64,000 nt of DNA from positions 46,762 through 110,761 of the forward strand of contig NZ_PJMC01000015.1 in NCBI RefSeq assembly GCF_002892795.1, in the 5' to 3' direction. Position numbers and translations under genes: made by a program. The stretch's first letter is position 1. Every line of letters begins with the position of its first letter. The notes beneath the pieces were generated by a model. That model was not told the origin of the DNA and made no database searches. It worked only from the letters and a program-made list of their open reading frames with translations. Shown in pieces: positions 8,004 to 21,067 of the stretch. The stretch comes from Arthrobacter sp. AFG20. GTDB lineage: Bacteria; Actinomycetota; Actinomycetes; Actinomycetales; Micrococcaceae.

Positions 8004-8369
8004 TTAGCGAGCCTCCTCTTTCTCCGGGGTAGCGACTACCACGGTGATGTGGCTGGTGCGCTTCTTGATCTGAAATGCACGACCCTGAGCACGCGGCTGG
8101 AACCGCTTCATGGTCGGGCCTTCATCAACAAACGCTTCGCTGATGATGAGGTCACCTTCGTCGAACGCAACACCGTCGCGGTCCGCGAGGACCCGGGCGT
8201 TGGAGATTGCCGACTGAACTACCTTGAATACCGGCTCCGAAGCTGCCTGGGGGGCAAACTTCAGAATTGCCAGAGCCTCGTTCGCTTGCTTTCCACGAAC
8301 AAGGTTGACGACGCGCCGGGCCTTCATAGGCGTTACGCGGATGTGGCGCGCAATTGCCTTGGCTTCCAT
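8004..8369 (-). CDS. rplV: 50S ribosomal protein L22
   Basis: 121-aa protein lining the peptide exit tunnel, where macrolide-resistance changes occur. Core: ARHIRVTPMKARRVVNLVRG at 7-26 and the C-terminal PRAQGRAFQIKKRTSHITVV hairpin that reaches the tunnel. Ends immediately before the rpsC GTG. Confidence 0.97.
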   Translation of the reverse strand: MEAKAIARHIRVTPMKARRVVNLVRGKQANEALAILKFAPQAASEPVFKVVQSAISNARVLADRDGVAFDEGDLIISEAFVDEGPTMKRFQPRAQGRAFQIKKRTSHITVVVATPEKEEAR

Positions 8370-8407
8370 TGCTTTCCTTCTCTCGTCTTTGACGTAAGTG
8401 CAGGCGC

Positions 8408-8689
8408 CTAGCGGCGCTTGCCCTTACGGTCGTCCTTGACATGGCCGCGGAATGTCCGCGTGGGAGCGAATTCGCCGAGCTTGTGCCCGACCATCGACTC
8501 GGTGACAAACACCGGGATGTGCTTGCGTCCGTCATGCACGGCGATCGTGTGCCCGAGCATGTCGGGGATGATCATCGAGCGGCGGGACCAGGTCTTGATG
8601 ACGTTCTTGGTGCCCTTTTCGTTTTCCCTTGCGACCTTCACAAAGAGGTGCTGGTCAACGAAAGGACCTTTTTTCAGGCTGCGTGGCAT
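8408..8689 (-). CDS. rpsS: 30S ribosomal protein S19
   Basis: 93-aa head-domain protein that pairs with S13. Starts MPRSLKKGPFVDQHLF and contains the S19 signature MVGHKLGEFAPTRTFRGH toward the end. Standard position between rplB and rplV. Confidence 0.98.
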   Translation of the reverse strand: MPRSLKKGPFVDQHLFVKVARENEKGTKNVIKTWSRRSMIIPDMLGHTIAVHDGRKHIPVFVTESMVGHKLGEFAPTRTFRGHVKDDRKGKRR

Positions 8690-8701
8690 GTGTCCAGGCT
8701 C

Positions 8702-9541
8702 CTATCGCTTGTTCTTGCCAGTACGACGGCGACGAACAATAAGCTTGTCGCTCTCTTTGTTGGGGCGGCGGGTACGGCCTTCAGGCTTACCGTTCGGGTT
8801 GACCGGGTGACGACCACCGGAGGTCTTACCTTCACCACCACCGTGCGGGTGGTCAACCGGGTTCATGGCGACACCACGGACGGTCGGGCGAACGCCCTTC
8901 CACCGCATACGGCCGGCCTTGCCCCAGTTGATGTTCGACTGCTCGGCGTTGCCGACCTCGCCGATCGTGGCGCGGCAGCGCACGTCAACGTTGCGGATTT
9001 CGCCGGAGGGCAGACGCAGCTGGGCGAAACGGCCTTCCTTGGCGACGAGCTGAACAGAAGCACCGGCGGAACGGGCCATCTTGGCACCGCCGCCCGGGCG
9101 CAGCTCAACCGCGTGGATAACGGTACCCACGGGGATGTTGCGCAGGGGCAGGTTGTTGCCAGGCTTGATGTCAGCGTTGGCGCCGGCTTCCACGAAGTCG
9201 CCCTGGGAGAGCTTGTTCGGGGCGATGATGTAACGCTTGGTGCCATCAACGTAGTGCAGGAGGGCGATGCGAGCCGTGCGGTTCGGATCGTACTCGATTT
9301 CGGCAACGCGGGCGTTGACGCCGTCCTTGTCGTGGCGACGGAAGTCGATCAGACGGTACTGGCGCTTGTGTCCACCACCCTTGTGACGGGTGGTGATCTT
9401 ACCGGTGTTGTTACGGCCGCCCTTTTTGGGCAGCGGACGTACCAACGACTTTTCCGGCGTCGACCGCGTGATTTCGGTGAAGTCAGCTACGCTCGAGCCG
9501 CGACGGCCCGGCGTAGTCGGCTTGTATTTACGGATTCCCAT
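8702..9541 (-). CDS. rplB: 50S ribosomal protein L2
   Basis: 279-aa protein near the peptidyl-transferase centre. The core contains GRNNTGKITTRHKGGGHKR (about 41-59), and the strongly conserved MNPVDHPHGGGEGKTSGGRHP region is present around 225-245, including the histidine linked to peptidyl transfer. Length and order (rplW-rplB-rpsS) are normal. Confidence 0.98.
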   Translation of the reverse strand: MGIRKYKPTTPGRRGSSVADFTEITRSTPEKSLVRPLPKKGGRNNTGKITTRHKGGGHKRQYRLIDFRRHDKDGVNARVAEIEYDPNRTARIALLHYVDGTKRYIIAPNKLSQGDFVEAGANADIKPGNNLPLRNIPVGTVIHAVELRPGGGAKMARSAGASVQLVAKEGRFAQLRLPSGEIRNVDVRCRATIGEVGNAEQSNINWGKAGRMRWKGVRPTVRGVAMNPVDHPHGGGEGKTSGGRHPVNPNGKPEGRTRRPNKESDKLIVRRRRTGKNKR

Positions 9542-9570
9542 AATTTATTTCCTCGTTAAAGTGGTCTCCG

Positions 9571-9876
9571 CTACGCGAGCGGACCGCCGAAGATGTCGAT
9601 AGTGCCTTCTTTGAGGGTCACAATGGCACGCTTGGTGTTCTTGCGGGTACCCCATCCGAATTTGGTGCGCTTGCGCTTACCGGCACGGTTGATGGTGTTG
9701 ATCGATTCGACCTTGACGGAGAAGATCTTCTCCACGGCCAGCTTGATCTCGGTCTTGTTCGAGCGGGGGTCCACCAGGAAGGTGTACTTGCCCTCGTCGA
9801 TCAGGCCGTAGCTCTTTTCCGAGACGACGGGTGCAAGCACGACGTCGCGCGGGTCTTTGATGGTGGCTGCGCTCAC
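9571..9876 (-). CDS. rplW: 50S ribosomal protein L23
   Basis: 101-aa exit-tunnel protein that docks trigger factor and SRP. It shows VLAPVVSEKSYGLIDEGKYTF at the N-terminus and RAGKRKRTKFGWGTRKNTKR in the extended loop. GTG start overlapping the rplD stop (GTGA). Confidence 0.96.
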   Translation of the reverse strand: MSAATIKDPRDVVLAPVVSEKSYGLIDEGKYTFLVDPRSNKTEIKLAVEKIFSVKVESINTINRAGKRKRTKFGWGTRKNTKRAIVTLKEGTIDIFGGPLA

Positions 9877-10493
9877 TTGGCATCCTCCTCGTTCTTTGCA
9901 GCCTTGTCAGCAACGAATGCTTCGTAGGCAGCCTTGGTGAAGACTACGTCGTCAGAAACGAGAACGTCGTAGGTGTTCAGCTGGTCTGCGTACAGAACGT
10001 GAACTTCCTCGAGGTTGCGCACGGACAGTGCAGCAACATCGTTGGCGCGCTCAATGACAACGAGCAGGTTCTTGCGCTCGGAGACGCCGCGCAGCGTTGC
10101 CAGTGCTTCCTTGGAGGACGGCTTGTCGCCGGCAACCAGGTCAGCAATAACGTGGATGCGTCCGTTACGGGCGCGGTCAGACAGTGCGCCGCGCAGTGCA
10201 GCAGCAATCATCTTCTTGGGGGTGCGCTGGCTGTAGTCACGCGGGGTGGGACCGTGGACAACGCCACCACCGGTCATGTGAGGAGCACGGATCGAGCCCT
10301 GACGGGCGCGGCCGGTACCCTTCTGCTTGAACGGCTTGCGGCCTGCACCGGAAACTTCGGCGCGGGTCTTGGTCTTGTGGGTACCCTGGCGAGCAGCAGC
10401 GAGCTGTGCAACGACGACCTGGTGCAGCAGCGGCACGTTGGTCTGAACGTCGAAGATCTCTGCAGGCAGGTCAACCTTGACAGTGCTAGTCAT
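9873..10493 (-). CDS. rplD: 50S ribosomal protein L4
   Basis: 206-aa protein whose extended loop lines the exit tunnel; in E. coli it also represses the S10 operon. The loop motif KTRAEVSGAGRKPFKQKGTG-RARQGSIRAPH is present at about 43-73. Ends in the short acidic tail NEEDAK. Translationally coupled to rplW. Confidence 0.97.
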   Translation of the reverse strand: MTSTVKVDLPAEIFDVQTNVPLLHQVVVAQLAAARQGTHKTKTRAEVSGAGRKPFKQKGTGRARQGSIRAPHMTGGGVVHGPTPRDYSQRTPKKMIAAALRGALSDRARNGRIHVIADLVAGDKPSSKEALATLRGVSERKNLLVVIERANDVAALSVRNLEEVHVLYADQLNTYDVLVSDDVVFTKAAYEAFVADKAAKNEEDAK

Positions 10494-10497
10494 TTAA

Positions 10498-11148
10498 CTA
10501 GGCTCCCTTCACGGCGGTGCGTACGAGTACGACCTGGCCGCGGGCGCCGGGGACGGCACCCTTGATCAGGAGCAGCGACTTCTCGACGTCAACCGCGTGA
10601 ACAGTGAGGTTCAGCGTGGTGTGACGAACGGCGCCCATGCGGCCGGCCATTTTCATGCCCTTGAAGACGCGGCTCGGGGTGGATGCGCCACCGATTGAAC
10701 CGGGCTTACGGTGGTTCTTGTGGGCACCGTGGGAAGCTCCAACGCCGTGGAAGCCGTGACGCTTCATAACACCGGCGAAGCCCTTACCCTTGGTGGTGCC
10801 AACGACGTCGATCTTCTGGCCGGCTTCGAAGACCTCTACAGAGAGCTCCTGGCCCAGCTCGTACTCAGCAGCATCTGCGGTACGGAGTTCGACGACGTGA
10901 CGGCGAGGCGTGACGCCTGCCTTTTCAAAGTGACCAGCCAGCGGCTTGGTGACCTTGCGGGGATCGATCTGGCCGTAGCCGATCTGAACGGCGACGTAGC
11001 CATCAACTTCTGCGTTGCGCAGCTGGGTGATGACGTTCGAGTCAGCCTGGACAACAGTGACGGGGATGAGCTTGTTGTTCTCGTCCCAGACCTGGGTCAT
11101 GCCGAGCTTCGTGCCCAGCAGGCCCTTTACGTTACGGGTTGCGGTCAT
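10498..11148 (-). CDS. rplC: 50S ribosomal protein L3
   Basis: 216-aa assembly initiator close to the peptidyl-transferase centre. Begins with the L3 motif KGLLGTKLGMTQVWDENN (about 9-26) and carries the loop segment HGFHGVGASHGAHKNHRKPG. Preceded by GGAGG 12 nt upstream of the ATG. Lies between rpsJ and rplD. Confidence 0.98.
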   Translation of the reverse strand: MTATRNVKGLLGTKLGMTQVWDENNKLIPVTVVQADSNVITQLRNAEVDGYVAVQIGYGQIDPRKVTKPLAGHFEKAGVTPRRHVVELRTADAAEYELGQELSVEVFEAGQKIDVVGTTKGKGFAGVMKRHGFHGVGASHGAHKNHRKPGSIGGASTPSRVFKGMKMAGRMGAVRHTTLNLTVHAVDVEKSLLLIKGAVPGARGQVVLVRTAVKGA

Positions 11149-11165
11149 AGTCTCTCAGCACCTCC

Positions 11166-11474
11166 CTACAGCTTGATTTCGATGTTCACGTCGGCCGGCA
11201 GGTCGAGACGCATGAGCGAGTCAACAGCCTTGGGCGTGGGGTCGATAATGTCGATCAGACGCTTGTGCGTGCGCATTTCAAAGTGCTCGCGGCTGTCCTT
11301 GTACTTGTGGGGAGAGCGGATAACGCAGTACACGTTCTTCTCCGTGGGCAGCGGCACGGGGCCGACTACCGTTGCGCCTGCGCGCGTGACCGTCTCAACG
11401 ATCTTCCGTGCTGAAACGTCAATGACCTCGTGGTCGTATGACTTCAGCCGGATGCGGATTTTTTGTCCCGCCAT
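11166..11474 (-). CDS. rpsJ: 30S ribosomal protein S10 (NusE)
   Basis: 102-aa protein of the 30S head, which doubles as NusE in transcription antitermination with NusG. The whole protein is recognisable: [19 protein letters not shown], then [20 protein letters not shown]. An open frame extends upstream to 11657, but the true start is the ATG at 11474-11472: homology begins there and GAAAGAGAG lies just upstream. First gene of the S10 cluster. Confidence 0.97.
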
Positions 11475-11955
11475 GTCGCCTGACTCTCTTTCAGTAAGTG
11501 CTGCTCTGTTTACTTGCGTGTTGCATGTGGCTGCCGAAGCATTTGAAGTCGTAACTACCACCCGCCGCACAAGCTGAATCCGGATGAATCCGGGTTCCTC
11601 AACCTGCCGACGTAACCGACCCCCGCGGTCGGGCGTGTCGCGCTTTGCAAAACGCACGAGCCCGCATTTCCTTGGGGGGTGGGTTATGTTTGGGCTTCAG
11701 CCTGGACCCTGACACCCGGCATTATCCGGATCGGGACGCGAAGAAGCACTTGAACAACTCATCTAGTATGCCGGAATTTGTCCGAGGAAGCGAATCGGCC
11801 CCGGGTCGTCAGGCTGGGACGCCGATTCCGGCCACATCAGCCAACCCGCGGGGACTGGACTTTACGGCAGGCTCGTGGACCTGCTGCTGGCCGCGGGAAT
11901 CTCCCCCATGGCCACGCTCTACCACCGGGACACTCCCCTTGTGCGCGCGGCGCGG
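11475..11955 (-). promoter_or_regulatory. rpsJ upstream region (S10 leader and promoter)
   Basis: 480 nt without a supported gene. Frames that cross it in either direction lack ribosome-binding sites and family resemblance. It should contain the S10 promoter and leader, since tuf ends in a strong terminator upstream at 12155-12191. A CATACT hexamer near 11771-11766 (minus strand) is the best -10 candidate but has no good -35 partner. Confidence 0.35.
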
Positions 11956-12081
11956 CTACTGGTTCTTGTTGGACCTGTTGATCCGCTTGGCGCGTTCAAT
12001 TTCGTGGCGGAAGTGCTTCTTCGCCCAAACAACGCCCACCACTACGGCGGCAACCACCAGCAGGAAAATAAGCCAACCCAT
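11956..12081 (-). CDS. 41-aa single-pass membrane protein
   Basis: Sequence MGWLIFLLVVAAVVVGVVWA at the N-terminus forms one membrane helix, followed by a strongly basic tail (KKHFRHEIERAKRINRSNKNQ in two parts). The ATG at 12081 was preferred over an upstream in-frame start at 12201 because GAGAGAGG lies 8 nt before it and because the longer version would run through the tuf terminator. It stands alone between tuf and rpsJ, with a TAGGGT -10-like hexamer about 25 nt upstream. No family recognised; function unknown. Confidence 0.6.
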   Translation of the reverse strand: MGWLIFLLVVAAVVVGVVWAKKHFRHEIERAKRINRSNKNQ

Positions 12082-12154
12082 GATGTTCCTCTCTCTCGCG
12101 AGCACTAACCCTATCAGGCTGCCCCGCTGCCCAGTGGAGGGAACTGCGGATACA

Positions 12155-12191
12155 AAAACAGCCCCGCTGCGAGTAGCAGCGGGGCTGTTTT
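12155..12191 (-). terminator. tuf terminator (bidirectional)
   Basis: Perfect 16-bp inverted repeat (arms 12155-12170 and 12176-12191) with a GAGTA loop, flanked by A-run and T-run on both strands. It lies 52 nt after the tuf stop and also could stop plus-strand transcription. Confidence 0.88.
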
Positions 12192-12243
12192 CGAACATCA
12201 CGTCAGGCCGTTAGCCGGCCCTTCGATCCGCAATCAGCAAGAG

Positions 12244-13434
12244 TTACTTGTTGATCTTGGTGACACGTCCCGAACCAACGGTGCGGCCGCCTTCGCGGAT
12301 AGCGAAGCCGAGGCCCTCTTCCATAGCGATCGGCTGGATGAGCGCAACGGTCATCTCAGTGTTGTCGCCGGGCATAACCATTTCCGTGCCTTCCGGCAGG
12401 GTGATGACGCCGGTTACGTCCGTGGTACGGAAGTAGAACTGCGGGCGGTAGTTCGAGTAGAACGGGTTGTGACGTCCGCCTTCGTCCTTGGAGAGGATGT
12501 AGACGTTGGCCTCGAAGTCGGTGTGCGGGGTGATGGAACCCGGCTTGACGACAACCTGGCCACGCTCGACGTCGTCGCGCTTCAGACCGCGGAGCAGCAG
12601 GCCACAGTTCTCGCCGGCCCATGCTTCGTCGAGCTGCTTGTGGAACATCTCGATACCGGTAACCGTGGTCTTCTGGACCGGACGGATGCCGACGATCTCG
12701 ACCTCAGAGTTGATGGCGAGGGTACCGCGCTCGGCGCGGCCCGTCACAACGGTGCCGCGACCGGTGATGGTGAAGACATCTTCGATCGGCATCAGGAACG
12801 GCTTGTCACGGTCACGTACGGGGTCCGGAACGGACTCGTCGACAGCAGCCATCAGGTCCTCAACGGACTTGACCCACTCCGGGTCGCCTTCCAGAGCCTT
12901 CAGGCCGGAAACGCGGACAACCGGTGCTTCGTCGCCATCGAAGCCCTGCGAGCTCAGGAGCTCACGAACTTCCATTTCGACGAGGTCGAGGAGTTCCTCG
13001 TCGTCAACCATGTCTGCCTTGTTCAGCGCGACCAGCAGGTAGGGAACACCAACCTGGCGGGCGAGCAGAACGTGCTCGCGGGTCTGTGCCATCGGACCGT
13101 CAGTAGCGGCAACCACGAGGATTGCGCCGTCCATCTGAGCAGCACCGGTGATCATGTTCTTGATGTAGTCAGCGTGACCCGGAGCGTCTACGTGTGCGTA
13201 GTGGCGCTTCTCGGTCTGGTACTCAACGTGGGAGATGTTGATGGTAATGCCGCGCTGACGCTCTTCGGGAGCAGAGTCGATCGACGCGAAGTCACGCTTC
13301 TCGTTGAGAGTCGGGTACTTGTCGTACAGCACCTTGGAAATGGCGGCCGTCAACGTCGTCTTACCGTGGTCAACGTGACCAATGGTACCGATGTTAACGT
13401 GCGGCTTAGTCCGCTCGAACTTTGCCTTTGCCAC
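12244..13434 (-). CDS. tuf: elongation factor Tu
   Basis: GTPase that delivers aminoacyl-tRNA to the ribosome. The 396-aa product has all G motifs: GHVDHGKTT (G1), DAPGHADY (G3) and NKADMVDD (G4), and the C-terminal beta-barrel ending GRTVGSGRVTKI. GTG start with AGGAGG spaced correctly. Last gene of the str cluster rpsL-rpsG-fusA-tuf. A 255-bp spacer separates it from fusA, with a possible promoter of its own. Confidence 0.98.
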   Translation of the reverse strand: MAKAKFERTKPHVNIGTIGHVDHGKTTLTAAISKVLYDKYPTLNEKRDFASIDSAPEERQRGITINISHVEYQTEKRHYAHVDAPGHADYIKNMITGAAQMDGAILVVAATDGPMAQTREHVLLARQVGVPYLLVALNKADMVDDEELLDLVEMEVRELLSSQGFDGDEAPVVRVSGLKALEGDPEWVKSVEDLMAAVDESVPDPVRDRDKPFLMPIEDVFTITGRGTVVTGRAERGTLAINSEVEIVGIRPVQKTTVTGIEMFHKQLDEAWAGENCGLLLRGLKRDDVERGQVVVKPGSITPHTDFEANVYILSKDEGGRHNPFYSNYRPQFYFRTTDVTGVITLPEGTEMVMPGDNTEMTVALIQPIAMEEGLGFAIREGGRTVGSGRVTKINK

Positions 13435-13503
13435 AGGTTCCTCCTAGAACGTTTTTCAAATGGCTTACCTTCGACCGCGCTTATCGCGGCAGAAACTCCA
13501 GTA

Positions 13504-13532
13504 AGTCTACTTGGGGGCTTTGGATTGGTGAA
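13504..13532 (-). promoter_or_regulatory. putative tuf promoter
   Basis: Minus-strand TTCACC (13532-13527) and TAGACT (13509-13504) with a 17-nt spacer, about 70 nt before the tuf start. TAGACT recurs before rpsL, secY and tRNA-Trp. It would allow tuf to be made in excess over fusA, as is common. Confidence 0.4.
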
Positions 13533-13580
13533 ATTTCAGATTCAGGAACTAATACTAGTGCCTAGAGCCTGTTCGTGCTG

Positions 13581-13617
13581 ATGGCCGGAACCAGGACGGA
13601 ACCAGTGTTCCGGCCAT
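13581..13617 (-). repeat. 11-bp inverted repeat between fusA and tuf
   Basis: Arms 13581-13591 and 13607-13617 are perfect complements around a 15-nt centre. It lies 73 nt past the fusA stop on the minus strand. There is no T-tract after it, so it may be a weak terminator, a processing site or a pause hairpin. Confidence 0.5.
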
Positions 13618-13689
13618 CCGCACTAGGTGTGTTCCGCAGGGGAAACCCACCCGGTTTTTCGCAGCTTGTCGCGTGGACAGTCCTAAGGA

Positions 13690-15804
13690 CTACTCGCCGC
13701 GGGACTTCTGGATGATCTCGTCGGCAACTGCCTTCGGGACCTCGGCGTAGCTGTTGAACGTCATGGAGTACACAGCACGGCCCTGGGTCTTTGAACGCAG
13801 GTCACCGATGTAGCCGAACATGCCGGACAGCGGTACGTGCGCGCGGACAACCTTGACGCCCTGGGCATCCTCCATGGACTGCATCTGGCCACGGCGGGAG
13901 TTGAGGTCACCGATAACTTCACCCATGTATTCCTCAGGGGTGCGGACCTCGACATCCATCAGCGGTTCGAGCAGAACAGGGTTCGCCTTGCGTGCAGCTT
14001 CCTTGAAAGCCATACGGCCGGCGATCTTGAACGCCATTTCCGAGGAGTCAACATCGTGGTAGGCGCCGTCAATCAGCGTGGCCTTGATGCCAACAACCGG
14101 GTAACCGGCCAGGACGCCGTCGTTCAGTGCATCCTGGATACCGGCGTCAACCGAGGGGATGTACTCGCGCGGAACGCGGCCACCGGTGACCTTGTTCTCG
14201 AACTCGTACAGCTCGCCTTCGGAGGTGTCCATCGGCTCGATCGCAATCTGGATCTTTGCGAACTGGCCGGAACCACCGGTCTGCTTCTTGTGCGTGTAGT
14301 CGTGACGCTCAACAGCACGCTTGATGGTTTCGCGGTAAGCAACCTGCGGCTTGCCAACGTTGGCCTCGACCTTGAACTCGCGACGCATGCGGTCCACCAG
14401 GATGTCCAGGTGGAGCTCGCCCATGCCGGCGATGATGGTCTGGCCGGTGTCTTCGTTGAGGGAAACCTGGAAGGTCGGGTCCTCAGCGGAGAGCTTCTGG
14501 ATGGCCGTGGAGAGCTTCTCCTGGTCACCCTTGGTGTTGGGCTCGATGGCAACCGAGATCACGGGCTCCGGGAAGCTCATGGACTCGAGGACGATCTGGT
14601 TGCTGGAGTCGCACAGGGTGTCGCCCGTGGTGGTGTCCTTCAGACCGATCGCTGCGTAGATGTGGCCGGCAGTAGCGCCCTCAACAGGCATTTCCTTGTT
14701 GGCGTGCATCTGGAACAGCTTGCCGATGCGCTCCTTCTTGCCCTTGGTGGAGTTGACCACCTGTGCGCCTGCTTCCACGTGACCGGAGTACACGCGGATG
14801 AAGGTGAGCTGGCCGAAGAACGGGTGCGCAGCAATCTTGAACGCCAGAGCGGAGAACGGCTCTTCGGAGGAAGGCTTGCGGGTCAGTTCCTTCTCTTCGT
14901 CGCGGGGATCGTGACCGATCATCGGCGGGACGTCGAGCGGGTTCGGCAGGTAGTCGACAACAGCATCGAGCATCGGCTGAACGCCACGGTTCTTGAACGC
15001 GGAACCGCAGAACACCGGGTAGATCTCGGAGTTGATCGTCATCTTGCGGATGCCGGCCTTGAGTTCATCGATGGTGATTTCTTCACCTTCGAGGTACTTC
15101 TCCATGAGTTCTTCGGAGGACTCTGCGACGGCTTCCACGAGGTTTGCGCGGTATTCCTCGGCCTTGGCCTTGAGGTCTTCCGGGATCTCGCGGATTTCGT
15201 ACTTGGCGCCCATGGTGACGTCACCCTTGGCATCGCCAGGCCATACGAGCGAACGCATGTACAGCAGGTCGACGACGCCGATGAAGTCGTTCTCGGCACC
15301 GATCGGCAGCTGCATGACCAGCGGCTTGGCACCGAGGCGGCTGATGATGGTGTCCACAGTGAAGTAGAAGTCAGCGCCCAGCTTGTCCATCTTGTTGACG
15401 AAGCAGATACGCGGAACGTTGTACTTGTCAGCCTGGCGCCAAACGGTCTCAGACTGCGGCTCAACGCCTTCCTTGCCATCGAAGACGGCAACTGCACCGT
15501 CGAGGACGCGCAGGGAGCGCTCAACCTCAACCGTGAAGTCCACGTGGCCGGGGGTGTCAATGATGTTGATCTGGTTGTTTTCCCAGAAGCAGGTCACGGC
15601 GGCAGACGTGATGGTGATGCCGCGTTCCTTCTCCTGTTCCATCCAGTCAGTGGTCGAAGCGCCGTCGTGCGTTTCGCCGATCTTGTGGTTCACACCTGTG
15701 TAGAACAGGATGCGCTCGGTGGTGGTGGTCTTGCCGGCATCGATGTGGGCCATGATGCCGATGTTGCGGACCTTACTAAGGTCTGTAAGCACGTCCTGTG
15801 CCAC
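13690..15804 (-). CDS. fusA: elongation factor G
   Basis: Ribosomal translocase GTPase, 704 aa. Motifs: AHIDAGKTTTTERIL (G1), DTPGHVDFT (G3), NKMDKLGAD (G4), and the domain IV region GGRVPREYIPSVDAGIQ. GTG start preceded by GGGAGA. Between rpsG and tuf as usual. This is the canonical EF-G, not the EF-G2 paralogue, judging from its operon position and full length. Confidence 0.98.
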   Translation of the reverse strand: MAQDVLTDLSKVRNIGIMAHIDAGKTTTTERILFYTGVNHKIGETHDGASTTDWMEQEKERGITITSAAVTCFWENNQINIIDTPGHVDFTVEVERSLRVLDGAVAVFDGKEGVEPQSETVWRQADKYNVPRICFVNKMDKLGADFYFTVDTIISRLGAKPLVMQLPIGAENDFIGVVDLLYMRSLVWPGDAKGDVTMGAKYEIREIPEDLKAKAEEYRANLVEAVAESSEELMEKYLEGEEITIDELKAGIRKMTINSEIYPVFCGSAFKNRGVQPMLDAVVDYLPNPLDVPPMIGHDPRDEEKELTRKPSSEEPFSALAFKIAAHPFFGQLTFIRVYSGHVEAGAQVVNSTKGKKERIGKLFQMHANKEMPVEGATAGHIYAAIGLKDTTTGDTLCDSSNQIVLESMSFPEPVISVAIEPNTKGDQEKLSTAIQKLSAEDPTFQVSLNEDTGQTIIAGMGELHLDILVDRMRREFKVEANVGKPQVAYRETIKRAVERHDYTHKKQTGGSGQFAKIQIAIEPMDTSEGELYEFENKVTGGRVPREYIPSVDAGIQDALNDGVLAGYPVVGIKATLIDGAYHDVDSSEMAFKIAGRMAFKEAARKANPVLLEPLMDVEVRTPEEYMGEVIGDLNSRRGQMQSMEDAQGVKVVRAHVPLSGMFGYIGDLRSKTQGRAVYSMTFNSYAEVPKAVADEIIQKSRGE

Positions 15805-15873
15805 GGTGTCTCCCTTTCGGATGGACTACGCGTTCGCCGCCGGCTCGTCTGAGCCGGCGGCGTACGGGAAGTT

Positions 15874-16344
15874 TTACCAGCGGTAGTGGGCGAAGGCCTT
15901 GTTGGACTCGGCCATCTTGTGGGTGTCTTCGCGACGCTTCACAGCGGCACCGAGACCGTTGGAGGCATCCAGGATTTCGTTCTGGAGGCGCTCGGTCATC
16001 GTCTTTTCGCGGCGGGCCTTGGAGTAGCCGACCAGCCAACGCAGGGCGAGTGCGGTGGAGCGGCCCGGCTTGACCTCAACCGGAACCTGGTAGGTGGCGC
16101 CACCGACACGGCGGGAGCGGACCTCGAGGGAAGGCTTGACGTTGTCCATCGCCTTCTTGAGGGCTGCAACGGGGTCGCCGCCGGACTTCGCGCGGGCACC
16201 TTCGAGGGCACCGTAAACGATGCGCTCCGCGGTGGACTTCTTGCCGTCAACCAGCACCTTGTTGATCAGCTGGGTGACCAGCGGGGAGCCGTAGACGGGA
16301 TCTGATACGAGCGGCCGCTTCGGGGCCGGACCCTTGCGAGGCAT
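15874..16344 (-). CDS. rpsG: 30S ribosomal protein S7
   Basis: 156-aa protein that nucleates assembly of the 30S head. Starts MPRKGPAPKRPLVSDPVYGS and has the S7 signature region LINKVLVDGKKSTAERIVYG. One nucleotide separates it from the rpsL stop. In E. coli S7 represses the str operon; no matching site was identified here. Confidence 0.98.
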   Translation of the reverse strand: MPRKGPAPKRPLVSDPVYGSPLVTQLINKVLVDGKKSTAERIVYGALEGARAKSGGDPVAALKKAMDNVKPSLEVRSRRVGGATYQVPVEVKPGRSTALALRWLVGYSKARREKTMTERLQNEILDASNGLGAAVKRREDTHKMAESNKAFAHYRW

Positions 16345-16345
16345 A

Positions 16346-16720
16346 TTACTTCTTCTCCATCTTTGCGCCGTAGCGGCTGCGCGCCTGCTTACGGTTCTTC
16401 ACACCCTGGGTATCGAGGGCACCACGGACGATCTTGTAGCGGACACCGGGAAGGTCCTTCACACGACCACCACGAACGAGCACAATGGAGTGCTCCTGGA
16501 GGTTGTGGCCAACACCGGGGATGTAGGCGGTAACTTCGATACCACCGTTGAGGCGCACACGTGCAACCTTACGCAGAGCCGAGTTCGGCTTCTTCGGGGT
16601 GGTGGTGTAAACGCGGGTGCAAACACCGCGGCGCATCGGGCTGCCGTTCAGCGCGGGAGCCTTGGTCTTTTTGACCTTAGGCGTGCGGCCCTTGCGGACC
16701 AGCTGGTTAATCGTAGGCAC
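16346..16720 (-). CDS. rpsL: 30S ribosomal protein S12
   Basis: 124-aa decoding-centre protein. Starts with GTG at 16720-16718 (MPTINQLVRKGRTPK); longer in-frame starts up to 16960 fall outside homology. The streptomycin-relevant segments TTTPKKPNSALRKV and GGRVKDLPGVRYKIVRG are wild type, so no S12-based streptomycin resistance is expected. The Shine-Dalgarno (GGAG) is about 12 nt upstream, rather far. First gene of the str cluster. Confidence 0.97.
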   Translation of the reverse strand: MPTINQLVRKGRTPKVKKTKAPALNGSPMRRGVCTRVYTTTPKKPNSALRKVARVRLNGGIEVTAYIPGVGHNLQEHSIVLVRGGRVKDLPGVRYKIVRGALDTQGVKNRKQARSRYGAKMEKK

Positions 16721-17011
16721 TTTCGTGTTCTCCGTTGGTTGATCTCTGCCCCGCGCCAGGCGACAGCCTGTGTTGCGTGAGAGCTTTGGCGTTGTCCCTG
16801 CGGCTTCGGATCCGAAAGGGTCCGTGGGCGTGCAAAAGTGCGGCATTCGTTGCGCACGTAGCCCGCAACCCGGAAACAGGCTCCACCCAGCATCATGAGA
16901 ACAAAACCGAAATGATGCTGCGGCGGCCTTCATCCACTGCCACACAGAACAATTACACAAAGTCTAGCATGGCTTGATCTGGAGCCTTAATCGGGTGTAT
17001 GGCGCAAACGG
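16721..17011 (-). promoter_or_regulatory. str operon promoter and leader
   Basis: Minus-strand TTAAGG (16990-16985) and TAGACT (16966-16961) with an 18-nt spacer lie just downstream of the rpoC terminator, giving a leader of about 235 nt before rpsL. No gene is visible in the leader. The -10 is convincing by its recurrence; the -35 is poor. Confidence 0.45.
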
Positions 17012-17048
17012 GGAAGGGCCCCGCACTCACTGAGTGCGGGGCCCTTCC
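17012..17048 (-). terminator. rpoBC terminator
   Basis: Perfect 18-bp GC-rich inverted repeat (arms 17012-17029 and 17031-17048) centred on 17030. It lies 20 nt beyond the rpoC stop. The T-tract is short on the minus strand. Confidence 0.8.
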
Positions 17049-17067
17049 TTTGCATTGCGACTGGACT

Positions 17068-20967
<3,900 letters not shown>

Positions 20968-21067
20968 ATGGTCCCTGTTCTCTCTTGTTCTCTAAATTCT
21001 GAAGTCTTGCTTGCGGGAAGAGGGAGGAGGACGACGGCGGACGGCCCGCCCGCCGTCGTCGGACTCC

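Noticed and set aside
11645..12214. Plus-strand open frame of 189 codons across the rpsJ upstream region
   Set aside because: No recognisable domain, crosses the tuf terminator and the opposite-strand small gene, and has no start signals.
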